Source: Pseudomonas capeferrum (lineage in GTDB: Bacteria > Pseudomonadota > Gammaproteobacteria > Pseudomonadales > Pseudomonadaceae). Taken from it: a stretch of DNA of 64,000 nucleotides. Below the pieces are notes generated by a model, which did no database searches, was not told where the DNA came from, and saw only the letters and a program-made list of their open reading frames with translations. A program made the translations under genes and the position numbers. This document shows positions 1 through 8,684 of the stretch, piece after piece (position 1 is the first letter of the stretch; each line of letters opens with the position of its first letter). Location: assembly GCF_000731675.1 (NCBI RefSeq), contig NZ_JMIT01000001.1, forward strand, positions 1,673,526 through 1,737,525, written 5' to 3'.

Positions 1-111
1 CAGGCTGAAGCCGAGGGTGGCCTGCCAGCTGTCGTTGCTCGTTGCAATCAGTTGGGCCAGGCCTCTGTTGACACCGCCAAAACCTACCAGGGCAATTTTG
101 TATTCAGTCAC
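1..111 (-). CDS. Homoserine dehydrogenase-like protein, N-terminal fragment
   Basis: Only the first 37 codons are inside the window; the rest lies beyond the left edge. The peptide starts VTEYKIALVGFGGVNRG and carries a Rossmann beta-alpha-beta fingerprint (GFGGVNRG) typical of the NAD(P)-binding domain of homoserine dehydrogenase, which interconverts aspartate semialdehyde and homoserine. The start is a GTG at 111 with AAGGA eight bases upstream. It is downstream of a threonine-synthase-like gene and an Lrp regulator on the same strand, which supports a homoserine/threonine role. A 234-base gap containing a REP separates it from the Lrp gene, so it may have its own promoter. The exact substrate cannot be judged from this fragment. 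Confidence 0.7.
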   Translation of the reverse strand, partial: MTEYKIALVGFGGVNRGLAQLIATSNDSWQATLGFSL

Positions 112-248
112 GAAGGCGTTCCTTTTTGCTGTTGTTTGATGGGCTCAGCGTACGAGGTGGCGGCGGGCAGTAGAATTGGCCAAAACGCCGTATTTATTGG
201 GCGATCTGCACAGGCTCGCAGGCCCGCGAATGGGGCCACGCGGTAGCT

Positions 249-293
249 GACACCGGCTTTGCCGGTGTTCGCGGGGCAAGCCCGCGCCCACAG
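249..293. repeat. REP-type palindromic repeat
   Basis: CACCGGC-ttt-GCCGGTG forms a perfect stem at 251-267. It is followed by the Pseudomonas REP core gcggggcaagcccgc and a cccacag tail. It lies in the 112-345 gap between the homoserine dehydrogenase-like gene and the Lrp gene; nothing else is evident in that gap. Confidence 0.8.
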
Positions 294-345
294 GGTCGCT
301 GCGTAATCAATGAGATAAATTTTGTTCGGGGGGATAGAAGCAGGG

Positions 346-783
346 TTAAAAGACGGCGGAGAGGACGAAGGAGGTGACGGTGTTTTCAACACCCTTGATG
401 CCGGCGATTTCTTTCCACACGGCGTGGACCCGCTCCGGGGTAGCGGCAGCAACCCTGAGCATCAGGTCAAACTCGCCGCTGAGCACTTCGCACTGCACCA
501 CCTCGGGGATGCTCCGCAAGGTGGCCAGCACGTCGTCACCGCGCATGCGGTCGTAGCGATAGACGAAAATCACCGCACTGATCAACGACGATGGCCGGCG
601 GGCGTCCCCCAGCCTAACCGTATAGCCCTGTATCGCACCGTCGCGCTCAAGCCGTTCGATACGCTGGCGCACCGCATTGCGCGACAGGTTCACCTTGGCC
701 CCGAGCTCGGCGTGGGCGATGCGTGCGTTGGCGGTCAGTTCGGCAAGGATGCGCTCGTCCAGCGGGTCGAGAATACGCTTCAT
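346..783 (-). CDS. Lrp/AsnC family transcriptional regulator
   Basis: This 145-residue protein has the standard Lrp/AsnC layout. An N-terminal winged helix-turn-helix (about residues 5-60, ILAELTANARIAHAEL... then LSRNAVRQRIERLERDG) is followed by a RAM ligand-binding/oligomerisation domain. The start at 783 overlaps the threonine-synthase-like stop (ATGA), so the two are translationally coupled. A longer reading from 819 would run inside the upstream gene and is less likely. Lrp-family proteins sense amino acids, and the neighbours (threonine-synthase-like, homoserine dehydrogenase-like, gamma-lyase-like, permease) suggest an amino acid of the methionine/homoserine/threonine group as effector. 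That link is inference. Confidence 0.9.
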   Translation of the reverse strand: MKRILDPLDERILAELTANARIAHAELGAKVNLSRNAVRQRIERLERDGAIQGYTVRLGDARRPSSLISAVIFVYRYDRMRGDDVLATLRSIPEVVQCEVLSGEFDLMLRVAAATPERVHAVWKEIAGIKGVENTVTSFVLSAVF

Positions 784-2168
784 GCGGGCCTCGACTGCGC
801 CGCCAGCAAGGCCTTGCACAAGCCATCCAGGTCACCCCGATGCAACGCCGGTGGGCCCTCTTGCACCGGTGGCAGGCAGGCCAGCTCACCCTCCCAGACA
901 CCCAGCTGCGCCAGCAGCGCGGCAGACTTGCTTGGCGCGATCTGGCCCAGGGTCACCATCGGCGCACCCAGGCTGCGCCGATGCATGCGGCCCGCCAGTG
1001 CGCCGACGGCCGTATGAGGGTCGACCAACGTTGCCGCTTGCTCGCGCAGGGTGATGACTTCGCGGCGTACTTCGGCGTCGTCCACCGCATAGGAGTCGAA
1101 CAACACCCGCGCCTCAAGCCATTGCGCATTGCCGATGCTCAATTCACCACAGGCCTCGAAATGCTCCATCAGCGCTGCGACACGGCTGCCGCTGCGCCCA
1201 TACAGCTCCCAGATGAAGCGCTCCAGGTTCGAATACAGCGAAAAGTCCATGGCCGGTGACGACGTGCGCTGACTGGCATGGGGGGCGTAGCGGTTGCGAT
1301 GAAGGAAACGGTGAAGGGCATCGTTGCTGTTGGTCGAAACGATCACCTGGTTGATCGGCAACCCCATTTTCTGCGCAATGAAGCCGGCGTAGATTTCCGC
1401 GAAGCTTGCCGCCGGTACGCTGAATGCAACCGGCCGGGTGCCGCCACCCAATTGCAGGGCCGCGTGGAAGTAGAACACGATCTGCGCCAGCACCCCTACC
1501 CAGTTGGTCGAGTTGAAACACACCGGTATCAAACCCTCCAGCGGCCAGGCACGAAACAGCCGTGCTACCAGGGTCTGACAGTCGTCGAAACTGCCCTCCA
1601 CCGGCAGCAGCTGAACACTGGCGGGGTCCGCCGCCTGCAAGGCGGCCAGGCGGTCTGCCGGGATCTCGCCCTGCGGGTAGAGAATGGCCAGGCGCACATT
1701 GGGCCTGGACGCAAAGGCCTCGATCGCGGCAATGCCGGTATCACCATTGGTGGCCCCGACCACCAGTGCCTCGCCGCCGGAGCGCGTCAGAAAGTGGCTG
1801 ACCAGCCGTGCCTGGAGCTGCGCGGCGAAGTCCTTCGAGGTGCGTGTGGGGCCATGGAACAACTGCAGGATCCATTCGTTATGGCCAATCTGCTGCAAGG
1901 GTGTGATCGCGCGGTGGCTGAAGGCCTGGTAGCTGTCGCTGAGCAGCACGCGCAAGCACGGGTCATCAATGGCATCGCCGACAAAGGGCGCGATGACCCG
2001 CCAGACCAGCTCATCGAAGGGCAGCCAGGACCAACTGGCAATTGCCTCAGGGCTGATTACCGGCAAGTACGCCGGCACATACAGCCCGCCATCGGCGGCA
2101 GGCCCCGACAGCACGACTTCACGGAAGTCCGCTCGCACATCAGCGTTGCGGGTACTGACGTAATGCAT
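780..2168 (-). CDS. Threonine synthase-like PLP enzyme
   Basis: The 462-residue protein follows the bacterial ThrC pattern from the N-terminus (MHYVSTRN..., then DGGLYVP). The PLP-lysine segment is LFHGPTRTSKDFAAQ with K112 as likely Schiff-base lysine, and a GATNGDTG phosphate loop follows. The usual motif reads GPTLAFKD, so TRTS is a departure next to the active site. Threonine synthase converts O-phosphohomoserine to threonine. This copy, inside a regulator-rich cluster rather than beside a housekeeping hom gene, is probably a paralogue, perhaps catabolic or acting on another beta/gamma-substituted amino acid. The start at 2168 has GGGAG upstream; it begins 15 bases after the LysR stop and overlaps the Lrp start. 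Confidence 0.85.
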   Translation of the reverse strand: MHYVSTRNADVRADFREVVLSGPAADGGLYVPAYLPVISPEAIASWSWLPFDELVWRVIAPFVGDAIDDPCLRVLLSDSYQAFSHRAITPLQQIGHNEWILQLFHGPTRTSKDFAAQLQARLVSHFLTRSGGEALVVGATNGDTGIAAIEAFASRPNVRLAILYPQGEIPADRLAALQAADPASVQLLPVEGSFDDCQTLVARLFRAWPLEGLIPVCFNSTNWVGVLAQIVFYFHAALQLGGGTRPVAFSVPAASFAEIYAGFIAQKMGLPINQVIVSTNSNDALHRFLHRNRYAPHASQRTSSPAMDFSLYSNLERFIWELYGRSGSRVAALMEHFEACGELSIGNAQWLEARVLFDSYAVDDAEVRREVITLREQAATLVDPHTAVGALAGRMHRRSLGAPMVTLGQIAPSKSAALLAQLGVWEGELACLPPVQEGPPALHRGDLDGLCKALLAAQSRPA

Positions 2169-2183
2169 GAAAACTCCCCAGGG

Positions 2184-3074
2184 TTACGAAGGCCGGTGCG
2201 CGTGTGCCACCAGCCAGGATGAAAACAGCGCAGCATCGGGTGGCAGTGGCCGCCCTTGCTCGCGTACCAGGTAAAACGATTCGCTCGCTTCGATGCGCTG
2301 GCTGAAGGGTGCGACCAGCTGGCCGTCCCTGAGCAGGTCCTCGACCACGGACGATCGCGCCAGCGCCACCCCCTGCCCCAGTTCGGCCATGCGGATGGTG
2401 GACACCAGCGTGTCGAACTGCAGCCCCCGCGAGTAGTCGACATCGTCCGCGCCTACCCGCTTGAGCCAGTAGCCCCAGCCCTCCTCGTAGCCCAGCACAT
2501 GCAGCAGCGGGTGGTGCCTGAGGTCGCGCGGCTGGCGAATGGGCGAGCGCGCCATCAGCGCCGGCGAACAGACCGGCACCAGCACGTCCCAGGTCAAGCG
2601 TTGGGCATGCAGCCCGGGCCATTCGCCATTGCCCCAGCGCACCTCCAGGTCGTCCTCGCCATCCGGCGCCTTGACCCACAGGTTGCTGATATAGCGGATG
2701 TCGATGTGCGGGTGCTGGCGGCTGAAGTCGGGCAGCCGCGGGGCTAGCCAGTACTGCAGGAACGACAAGCTGCCGCGCACCTTCACCGGCCCGCGCTGGT
2801 GCTGACCGAAGATCTCGTTGGTGCCCACCGCCAGGCGGCTGATCGCATCCTGCACCACCGGCAGGTAGGACTGCCCCTCTTCGGTCAGGCCCAGGCCCCT
2901 GGGCAGGCGCTTGAACAAGGCCACGCCCAGGTGGTGTTCGAGTTGCCGGATCTGCTGGCTCACCGCCCCCTGGGTGAGGTGCAGCTCCTCGGCTGCGTGA
3001 GTAAAGTTCAAGGCGCGTGCCGACACTTCGAAAGACCGCAGCCAGTTGAGCGGCGGCAGGGTTTTTTGCTTCAT
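2184..3074 (-). CDS. LysR family transcriptional regulator (GcvA-like group)
   Basis: The 296-residue protein has an N-terminal winged HTH (about residues 6-65: PLNWLRSFEVSARALNFTHA, LTQGAVSQQIRQLE) and a periplasmic-binding-like effector domain to the C-terminus. The PLNWLRSFE opening and spacing resemble the GcvA/AmpR branch. Start at 3074 is chosen because GAGG lies eight bases upstream; an in-frame start 18 bases earlier lacks this. It is co-directional between the permease and the threonine-synthase-like gene, with short gaps on both sides, rather than divergent from its targets. That suggests it is co-transcribed with the operon it may control. The inducer is unknown. Confidence 0.88.
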   Translation of the reverse strand: MKQKTLPPLNWLRSFEVSARALNFTHAAEELHLTQGAVSQQIRQLEHHLGVALFKRLPRGLGLTEEGQSYLPVVQDAISRLAVGTNEIFGQHQRGPVKVRGSLSFLQYWLAPRLPDFSRQHPHIDIRYISNLWVKAPDGEDDLEVRWGNGEWPGLHAQRLTWDVLVPVCSPALMARSPIRQPRDLRHHPLLHVLGYEEGWGYWLKRVGADDVDYSRGLQFDTLVSTIRMAELGQGVALARSSVVEDLLRDGQLVAPFSQRIEASESFYLVREQGRPLPPDAALFSSWLVAHAHRPS

Positions 3075-3123
3075 CGACACGACCTCGTTCACAGTGGGGT
3101 CCGTGCATCATGAACCGGAAGGC

Positions 3124-4563
3124 TCAGCTCACGCCAACACTCGAACCTGCCGGCGCCAGGGCCGCCAGCCGCTGTGCACGCTTGTTGCGGGTAACCCAGT
3201 AGACGAAGTAGCACCAGCCAATGAACGGGATGCCGAAGTACAGGGCGACGCGTTGTTCGGGGTCGAAGGCGATGCCGACACAGGCCAGCACGCAGCAGGC
3301 AATCGCGCCCAGCGGCACCCAGGGGTAGCCGCGCACCCTGAAGTGCAGGTCTTCGACCCGCCCGCCATTGGCCACGTAATGGCGGCGGAAGGCGATCTGG
3401 CTGCCGGCAATGCTCATCCACACCACCACCACCGCCAGGCCGGAAATCGACACCAGCGCCAGGTACACCGTGTCCGGTGCCAGCACGCTGCTGAGCAGTG
3501 ACGCCGCGGCCCCGGCCATGCTCAGCACGATCGCGTTGACCGGCGTGCCACGCGGCGACAGGCGGGCGAAGCACTTGGGCATATGGCCCTGGTCACTGAG
3601 CGTCCACAGCATCCGCGAGGCCGCGTACAGCCCGGAGTTGGCGGCCGACAGCAAGGCGGTGAGGATCACGAAGTTCATGATGTCTGCCGAATACGGGATG
3701 CCGATCAGGTCGAAGACCATGACGAACGGGCTTTCGACCAGGCCTGCCTGTTCGCGCGGCAGCAAGGTGGCCAGCACGATGATGGTGCCGACGAAGAACA
3801 GCGCCAGGCGCACCACCGTGGTCCGAATGGCCTTGGGCACGCTCACCTGCGGGTCTTTTGCCTCGCCGGCGGCAATGCCGATCAGTTCGGTACCGGAAAA
3901 CGCAAAGGACACCGCCAGAAGCGTCATCGCAATCGGCAGCACGCCGGTCGGGAACAACCCCTCACGGGTGAAGTTGGACAGCCCGATACCCTGCACATGC
4001 TGCACATCGAACAGGCCGAAGATGGCGCCAGCGCCGATGGCGATGAAGGCAATCACCGTCAGCACCTTGACCAGCGACAGCCAGAATTCGGTCTCGGCGA
4101 ACAGGCGCACCGACACCACGTTGCTGACCAGTACCGTGATGGCGAACAGCGCGCTCCAGATCCACACCGGCGTGTCGGGAAACCAGCGGACCATCAGGAT
4201 GCCCGCCGCGGTGAACTCCGAGCCGATGGCCACGGTCCAGGTCAGCCAGTACAGCCAGGCCACCGTGTAGCCGGTGCCTGGCCCCAGGTAGCGGGTGGCA
4301 TAGCTGCTGAACGAGCCGGTTTCGGGCATCTGCACCGCCAGCTCACCCAGGCAGACCATGACCAGGTAGACCATCACCGCGCCGACGCAATACGCGATCA
4401 CCGCGCCCAGTGGGCCAGCCTGGTTGACCGTGTAGCCCGAGGTCAGAAACAGGCCCGTGCCGATCACCCCGCCCAGCGCCAACATGACGATATGGCGGGT
4501 GTGCATCTCTTTCTTGTACCCGGCCGCGTGGGCCGACGCCGGCTTTGATTGTTCGGTGGACAT
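3124..4563 (-). CDS. APC superfamily amino acid permease
   Basis: A 479-residue integral membrane protein of the amino acid-polyamine-organocation superfamily, with about 12 hydrophobic segments. It opens with [20 protein letters not shown], where GGVIGTGLF is the consensus first-helix signature of the AAT subfamily (LysP/GabP/MmuP type). It should import an amino acid with protons across the inner membrane. The gene lies between the PLP gamma-lyase-like gene and LysR, so methionine, S-methylmethionine or a related amino acid is a reasonable guess, but substrate cannot be read from sequence. Start at 4563 begins MSTEQSKP; an in-frame extension to 4602 is possible and the ribosome site is weak for both. 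Confidence 0.88.
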   Translation of the reverse strand: MSTEQSKPASAHAAGYKKEMHTRHIVMLALGGVIGTGLFLTSGYTVNQAGPLGAVIAYCVGAVMVYLVMVCLGELAVQMPETGSFSSYATRYLGPGTGYTVAWLYWLTWTVAIGSEFTAAGILMVRWFPDTPVWIWSALFAITVLVSNVVSVRLFAETEFWLSLVKVLTVIAFIAIGAGAIFGLFDVQHVQGIGLSNFTREGLFPTGVLPIAMTLLAVSFAFSGTELIGIAAGEAKDPQVSVPKAIRTTVVRLALFFVGTIIVLATLLPREQAGLVESPFVMVFDLIGIPYSADIMNFVILTALLSAANSGLYAASRMLWTLSDQGHMPKCFARLSPRGTPVNAIVLSMAGAAASLLSSVLAPDTVYLALVSISGLAVVVVWMSIAGSQIAFRRHYVANGGRVEDLHFRVRGYPWVPLGAIACCVLACVGIAFDPEQRVALYFGIPFIGWCYFVYWVTRNKRAQRLAALAPAGSSVGVS

Positions 4564-4686
4564 AATCGAGTTCTCATGAAGTGGCTGGCAATCGACCGGC
4601 AAGCGGCCCTGGGGCCGACCCCGTCGATGTGTCAGCGGCTGTTATTGTTATGGCTTTCATGAATCAGGAAGGGCGCGCCCAACGCC

Positions 4687-5946
4687 TCAGGTCGACACTT
4701 CAACGTGCCGATCGCAGCGGTCGCTGCCCTGCCCCTGCTGGGCGCGCACTGTCGCGAACGCCTGGCGCAGGTCTGCCAGCAGGTCAGCGGTATCCTCGAT
4801 GCCGACCGAAACCCGCACCAGGCCTTCGGAAATGCCCAGTGCCTGGCGCTCTTCCAGGGTGTTTTCCACGTGGCTGGTTGTCCGTGCCGGCCCGTAGATG
4901 GTTTCCACTGCACCGAGGTTGCCGGCGCGGTGGGCATAGCGCAGCTTAGGCAGCAGCGCGACGACGGTGTCCATCCCGCCTGCCAGGACGAAACTGACGA
5001 TCGCGCCAAAACCGCGCATCTGCGCGTTGGCGATCGCGTGGCCGGGGTGCTGCGGCAACCCGGGGTAGTTGACCGCCTCCACCAGCGGCTCGGTGCACAG
5101 GTATTCGGCCAGGGCCTGGGCGCTGGCCTGTTGCTGACGCAGGCGCAGCGCCAGGGTCTTGATGCCGCGAATGATCAGGTAGGCGGAGAACGGGTCCAGC
5201 GAGGCGCCGTTGATTTCACGGTAGTGACGCACCTGCGCCATCAAGGTTTCGGCGCCGCAGACGACACCGCCCAGCACATCGCCATGCCCGGACAGGAATT
5301 TGGTCGCGCTGTGCACCACCACGTCGACGCCCAGCAGCAGCGGGTTCTGGTTCAGCGGCGTGGCGAAGGTGTTATCGGCAACCACCAGTGCCCCCACACG
5401 CTTGGCGGCGGCTACCAGGCGGCGGATGTCGAGGATTTTCAGCGTCGGGTTGCTCGGCGTCTCCAGGTAGACCACATCGCAACCGCGAGCGATTTCACGC
5501 TCCATGGCTTCGCTGTCGAGGGTGTCGCACAGCGTCACCTCGATGCCCTGGCGGGGCAGAAACTCTTCGAAGATCTTGTTGGTGCCGCCGTAGCTGTCGC
5601 GGGTCGAGACCACACGCTTGCCGTTGCACAGGAAGGTATGCAGTACACCGCTGATGGCGGCCATGCCGGTGCTGAAGGCCACGGCCGACTCGGCGTGTTC
5701 CAGGGCGCACAGTTTGTCTTCAAGGACCGCAACCGTCGGGTTGCTCATGCGGCTGTAGATGAAGCCAGGTTGTTTGCCCAGGGCGATGTCGTACCAGGCG
5801 TCGATGTCCTGGTAGCCGTAGGCGGCACTGGCGATGATCGGGGTTTGGGTGGCGTTGTAGGGGTGCTCGACCTGTTCACCCTCCCACACCACCTGGGTAC
5901 CGATACCGGGCTGCACGCCGTGGGCGACCTTTGCTTGGTTATTCAT
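4687..5946 (-). CDS. Cys/Met metabolism PLP enzyme (methionine gamma-lyase or cystathionine gamma-synthase/lyase type)
   Basis: The 419-residue protein belongs to the Cys/Met-metabolism PLP family. Visible signatures are the YSRMSNPT segment, SYGGTNKIF, YLETPSNP, the DNTFATP strand and the PLP-lysine motif HSATKFLSGHGD. It should cleave or form C-gamma bonds of sulfur amino acids. Family members with different activities share these motifs, so gamma-lyase versus gamma-synthase is undecided; the permease and regulators nearby argue for catabolism. Start at 5946 (MNNQAK) has GAGA upstream; a start at 5961 is possible. It is the first gene of the minus-strand module, and an IS3 element now sits about 210 bases upstream. 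Confidence 0.85.
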   Translation of the reverse strand: MNNQAKVAHGVQPGIGTQVVWEGEQVEHPYNATQTPIIASAAYGYQDIDAWYDIALGKQPGFIYSRMSNPTVAVLEDKLCALEHAESAVAFSTGMAAISGVLHTFLCNGKRVVSTRDSYGGTNKIFEEFLPRQGIEVTLCDTLDSEAMEREIARGCDVVYLETPSNPTLKILDIRRLVAAAKRVGALVVADNTFATPLNQNPLLLGVDVVVHSATKFLSGHGDVLGGVVCGAETLMAQVRHYREINGASLDPFSAYLIIRGIKTLALRLRQQQASAQALAEYLCTEPLVEAVNYPGLPQHPGHAIANAQMRGFGAIVSFVLAGGMDTVVALLPKLRYAHRAGNLGAVETIYGPARTTSHVENTLEERQALGISEGLVRVSVGIEDTADLLADLRQAFATVRAQQGQGSDRCDRHVEVST

Positions 5947-6072
5947 GTAATTGTCTCGCATCGATGAAACACGACGGTGTTTCGACTGGTCTGCGAGGAC
6001 TATAGAGCGCACATACGCCCCTGAAAAACGATGCAATAAGGGACTTAGGGGCGCTTTTTTTAATGGCTTCTG

Positions 6073-6116
6073 GGGGGCTGCTGCGCAGCCCATCGCGGCA
6101 CAAGGCCGCTCCCACA
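6073..6116. repeat. REP palindrome, left copy beside the IS3 element
   Basis: Contains the palindrome GCTGCGCAGC followed by ccatcgcggcacaaggccgc and tcccacac. The same sequence, nearly base for base, is present in opposite orientation at 7594-7636, on the other side of the insertion sequence. Confidence 0.85.
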
Positions 6117-6185
6117 CTGGCCGCACCTACCCTGTGAATATGGGCATACACCGTCAATGGACTGCCCCCAAAAAGTTGGACAGTT

Positions 6186-6992
6186 CTATGCTGCCGCCTG
6201 GGTCCTGTACTCGACAGGGCTCAGGCCATTGAGCCTCAGCTTGATGCGGTCATGGTTGTAGTAGTGGATGTACTCATCCAAGCCCGCTTTCAATTCATCA
6301 ACATTCTCAAACCGCTTGAGGTAGAAAAATTCTGACTTGAGCGTGCCGAAGAAGCTTTCCATAGCTGCATTATCTAGGCAATTGCCTTTACGAGACATGC
6401 TCTGCTTCACTCCACAACTGCGCAGTTTCTGGCGATACTGAGCCTGCTGGTACTGCCACCCCTGATCGGTGTGGAGCACGAGTTTCGGCTTCTCCCCCAG
6501 GGTCTTGAGTGCCTTGTCGAGCATGTTCCCAACCAGGCTGTACTGTGGGCGACTGGCCGTCTCGTAGGCGATGATTTCCCCGTTATACAAATCCATCACA
6601 GGCGAAAGATAGAGCTTCTGTTGCGCCACCTTGAACTCGGTTACGTCACTCACCCATTTCTGGTTGGGGCGCTGGGCGACGAAATTACGCTCCAGCAGAT
6701 TCATCGCTATCTTGCCGACAGTACCTCGGTACGACCGATATTTCTTGGGTCGCACCAGTGACTTCAGACCCAGCCCAGTCATCAGTTTCTCAACGACCTT
6801 CTTGTTGACTAGCGGCCCCTCTTTTCTGATTGCTAGTGCAACGCGCCGATACCCGTAACGCCCCTTCTCTTTGTGATAGACCTGCCGAATTCTCTCTTTA
6901 AGCTCCGCGTATTTATCCGGCTTCTGTTGGCTCTGTACCTGGTAGTAAAAAGTGCTGCGAGCCAGTCCGATCAGCCGCAGCAGGTCAGGCAA
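6186..6992 (-). CDS. IS3-family transposase OrfB (catalytic, DDE)
   Basis: This is the catalytic part of the IS3 transposase. An N-terminal helical region (RSTFYYQ, KGRYGYRRV) is followed by the integrase core. The DDE residues are visible in WVSDVTEF, LHTDQGWQY and NAAMESFFGTLKSEFF. The first usable start in this frame is a TTG at 6992, but the frame is open back to the end of orfA. It is most likely made as an OrfAB fusion by -1 frameshifting near 7022-7036, where the sense strand reads GCGAAAAAGTCC. In the -1 frame the peptide continues IVSKLKRRFPLPDLL into OrfB. Confidence 0.92.
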   Translation of the reverse strand: MPDLLRLIGLARSTFYYQVQSQQKPDKYAELKERIRQVYHKEKGRYGYRRVALAIRKEGPLVNKKVVEKLMTGLGLKSLVRPKKYRSYRGTVGKIAMNLLERNFVAQRPNQKWVSDVTEFKVAQQKLYLSPVMDLYNGEIIAYETASRPQYSLVGNMLDKALKTLGEKPKLVLHTDQGWQYQQAQYRQKLRSCGVKQSMSRKGNCLDNAAMESFFGTLKSEFFYLKRFENVDELKAGLDEYIHYYNHDRIKLRLNGLSPVEYRTQAAA

Positions 6993-7021
6993 AGGGAATC
7001 TACGTTTGAGTTTGGAAACGA

Positions 7022-7540
7022 TCAGGACTTTTTCGCCGGTATTCGTTCCTTTTCCTCGCGCAGAGCCTTGAGCTCCTTTAGGACAGCGTTCTCCATGCGC
7101 AGATACTCAAGCTCAGCCATCAGCTGGTCTCTGGGCTTTTGCGAATCGTCGGTATCTGTGGGCTTTGCTGGTTTAATCTTCTTCAACACTTTAATCGGCT
7201 TTTTCTGGCGGATGACAGGGGCTACAGGGCTACCACTGTAGTACTGCCGCTGCCAGTTGCCTATCTGCGAGGACTGGCCGAGGCCAAAATGCGCAGCGGT
7301 TTGGCGAAGAGAGAGACGATGCTCGTGCATGTGGCTCAGCACTTGGCGCTTGAAGTCGTCGTCATAGCGCTGCCCGTGCGAGCGCGGACTAAGGCTGGAC
7401 TTGCTCTGATAGCTGGAGACCCACCGGCGCAGCAGACTGACGTCGATACCGAAACGCTGGGCTACTTTTCGGAAGCCATCGCTACCATCTAGGTAGGCTG
7501 AGATGGCTGTGAGTTTGAACTGCTCTGTGTATTTGCCCAT
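7022..7540 (-). CDS. IS3-family transposase OrfA (DNA-binding, HTH)
   Basis: The 172-residue protein has two helix-turn-helix segments (KLTAISAYLDGSDGFRKVAQ... and the FGLGQSSQIGNWQRQYY region) and a C-terminal leucine-zipper-like stretch (LMAELEYLRMENAVLKELKAL). It binds the terminal repeats and helps assembly with OrfB. The start at 7540 is preceded by GGGGGA. The 3-prime end holds five A residues followed by AAG-type codons just before the stop, the kind of A-rich slip site used for -1 frameshifting in this family. The heptamer is not the perfect A6G. Confidence 0.92.
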   Translation of the reverse strand: MGKYTEQFKLTAISAYLDGSDGFRKVAQRFGIDVSLLRRWVSSYQSKSSLSPRSHGQRYDDDFKRQVLSHMHEHRLSLRQTAAHFGLGQSSQIGNWQRQYYSGSPVAPVIRQKKPIKVLKKIKPAKPTDTDDSQKPRDQLMAELEYLRMENAVLKELKALREEKERIPAKKS

Positions 7541-7593
7541 CGGTCCCCCCAAGGGTTGGATTTTTTGTCCAACTTCTTGGGGGCAGTCCACAA

Positions 7594-7636
7594 TGTGGGA
7601 GCGGCCTTGCGCCGCGATGGGCTGCGCAGCAGCCCC
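7594..7636. repeat. REP palindrome, right copy beside the IS3 element
   Basis: TGTGGGAGCGGCCTTG followed by cgccgcgatgggctgcgcagcagcc. It is the inverted partner of the REP at 6073-6116. It begins directly after the IS target duplication and ends just before the lipA stop codon. Confidence 0.85.
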
Positions 7637-7641
7637 GGCGT

Positions 7642-8616
7642 TTACCGAACCGCGTGCAAGGCTTGCTGGTCGGCATGGTAGGACGAGCGCACCAGCGGCC
7701 CCGACGCCACATTCCTGAAGCCCATCGCCACAGCCTGCTCGGCGAACCAGGCAAAGGTATCCGGGTGCACGAACCGCTGCACCGGCAGGTGGCTGCGCGA
7801 AGGCTGCAGGTACTGCCCCAGGGTCAGCATGCCGACCTGATGCTCGCGCATGCGCTGCATCACTTCCAGCACCTCCTCGTCGGTTTCCCCCAGGCCCAGC
7901 ATCAGCCCGGACTTGGTCGGCACCCCGGGCACCCGGCGCTTGAAGTTCTCCAACAGGTCCAGCGACCACTCGAAGTCCGACCCCGGCCGTGCCGCCTTGT
8001 ACAAGCGCGGCACGGTCTCCAGGTTATGGTTGAACACATCCGGCGGCGCCTGTTCGGTGATGGCCAGGGCCACGTCCATGCGCCCCCGATAATCCGGCAC
8101 CAGGGTTTCCAGCTTCGTGCCCGGCGACAGCTTGCGGATTTCGCGCAGGCAGTCGACGAAGTGCTGGGCACCGCCGTCGCGCAGGTCGTCACGGTCCACC
8201 GAGGTGATTACCACGTACTTCAGGCGCAGCTCGGCAATGGCGATCGCCAAGTGCTTCGGCTCATCGGCATCCAGCGGTTTCGGCCGGCCATGGCCGACGT
8301 CGCAGAACGGGCAACGCCGGGTGCAGATGTCGCCCATGATCATGAAGGTCGCCGTACCACCGGAAAAGCACTCGCCCAGGTTCGGGCATGAGGCTTCTTC
8401 GCAGACGCTGTGCAGCTTGTGCTTGCGCAGCAGCGCCTTGACCCGGGCGACCTCGGGTGACGTGGCGATTTCCACGCGGATCCAGTCGGGTTTGCGCGGC
8501 ACTTCCTCGGTGGGCAGGATCTTCACCGGGATGCGCGCCACCTTTTCGGCGCCGCGCAGTTTCACGCCGGCTTGCAGGGGCTGCGGGCGCGTGGCCGCAG
8601 TCAGGGTCTGGTTCAT
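7642..8616 (-). CDS. lipA: Lipoyl synthase (paralogue in a glycine-cleavage cluster)
   Basis: Radical-SAM enzyme inserting two sulfurs into an octanoylated lysine of lipoyl domains. Both iron-sulfur sites are present: the auxiliary cluster motif [12 protein letters not shown] and the radical-[11 protein letters not shown]. The C-terminal RSSYHAD carries the conserved arginine-serine that caps the auxiliary cluster. Length 324 residues is normal. Start at 8616 (MNQTL) is preferred because GGAG lies seven bases upstream; the ATG at 8622 is too close. It follows glyA on the same strand, so it likely serves the GcvH encoded upstream in the same cluster. A housekeeping lipA with lipB should exist elsewhere; that is inference. 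Confidence 0.93.
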   Translation of the reverse strand: MNQTLTAATRPQPLQAGVKLRGAEKVARIPVKILPTEEVPRKPDWIRVEIATSPEVARVKALLRKHKLHSVCEEASCPNLGECFSGGTATFMIMGDICTRRCPFCDVGHGRPKPLDADEPKHLAIAIAELRLKYVVITSVDRDDLRDGGAQHFVDCLREIRKLSPGTKLETLVPDYRGRMDVALAITEQAPPDVFNHNLETVPRLYKAARPGSDFEWSLDLLENFKRRVPGVPTKSGLMLGLGETDEEVLEVMQRMREHQVGMLTLGQYLQPSRSHLPVQRFVHPDTFAWFAEQAVAMGFRNVASGPLVRSSYHADQQALHAVR

Positions 8617-8637
8617 GTTCATGCTCCGCCAGTCAGG

Positions 8638-8678
8638 GCTTCATCCACGGTTGCTTCATCCACGAGGCTTCATCCACG
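8638..8678 (-). repeat. Three direct copies of a 12-bp sequence between glyA and lipA
   Basis: On the minus strand CGTGGATGAAGC occurs at 8667-8678, 8653-8664 and 8638-8649, spaced 14-15 bases. It fills most of the glyA-lipA gap. No function is known to me. Confidence 0.85.
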
Positions 8679-8684
8679 GCCGAT

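Larger units (their letters stand above)
6158..7590 (-). mobile_element. IS3-family insertion sequence (IS150-like), 1433 bp, intact
   Basis: Terminal inverted repeats start TGGACTGCCCCCAA at 6158 and end with the complementary TTGGGGGCAGTCCA at 7590; over the outer 23 bases they differ at one position. The element is bounded by the 3-base direct repeat CAA (6155-6157 and 7591-7593), a target duplication. It carries orfA and orfB on the minus strand. Both ends and both frames look intact, so it is probably a recent and potentially active insertion. It sits between the lipA end of the gcv cluster and the gamma-lyase gene, in the middle of an inverted REP pair. Confidence 0.95.
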
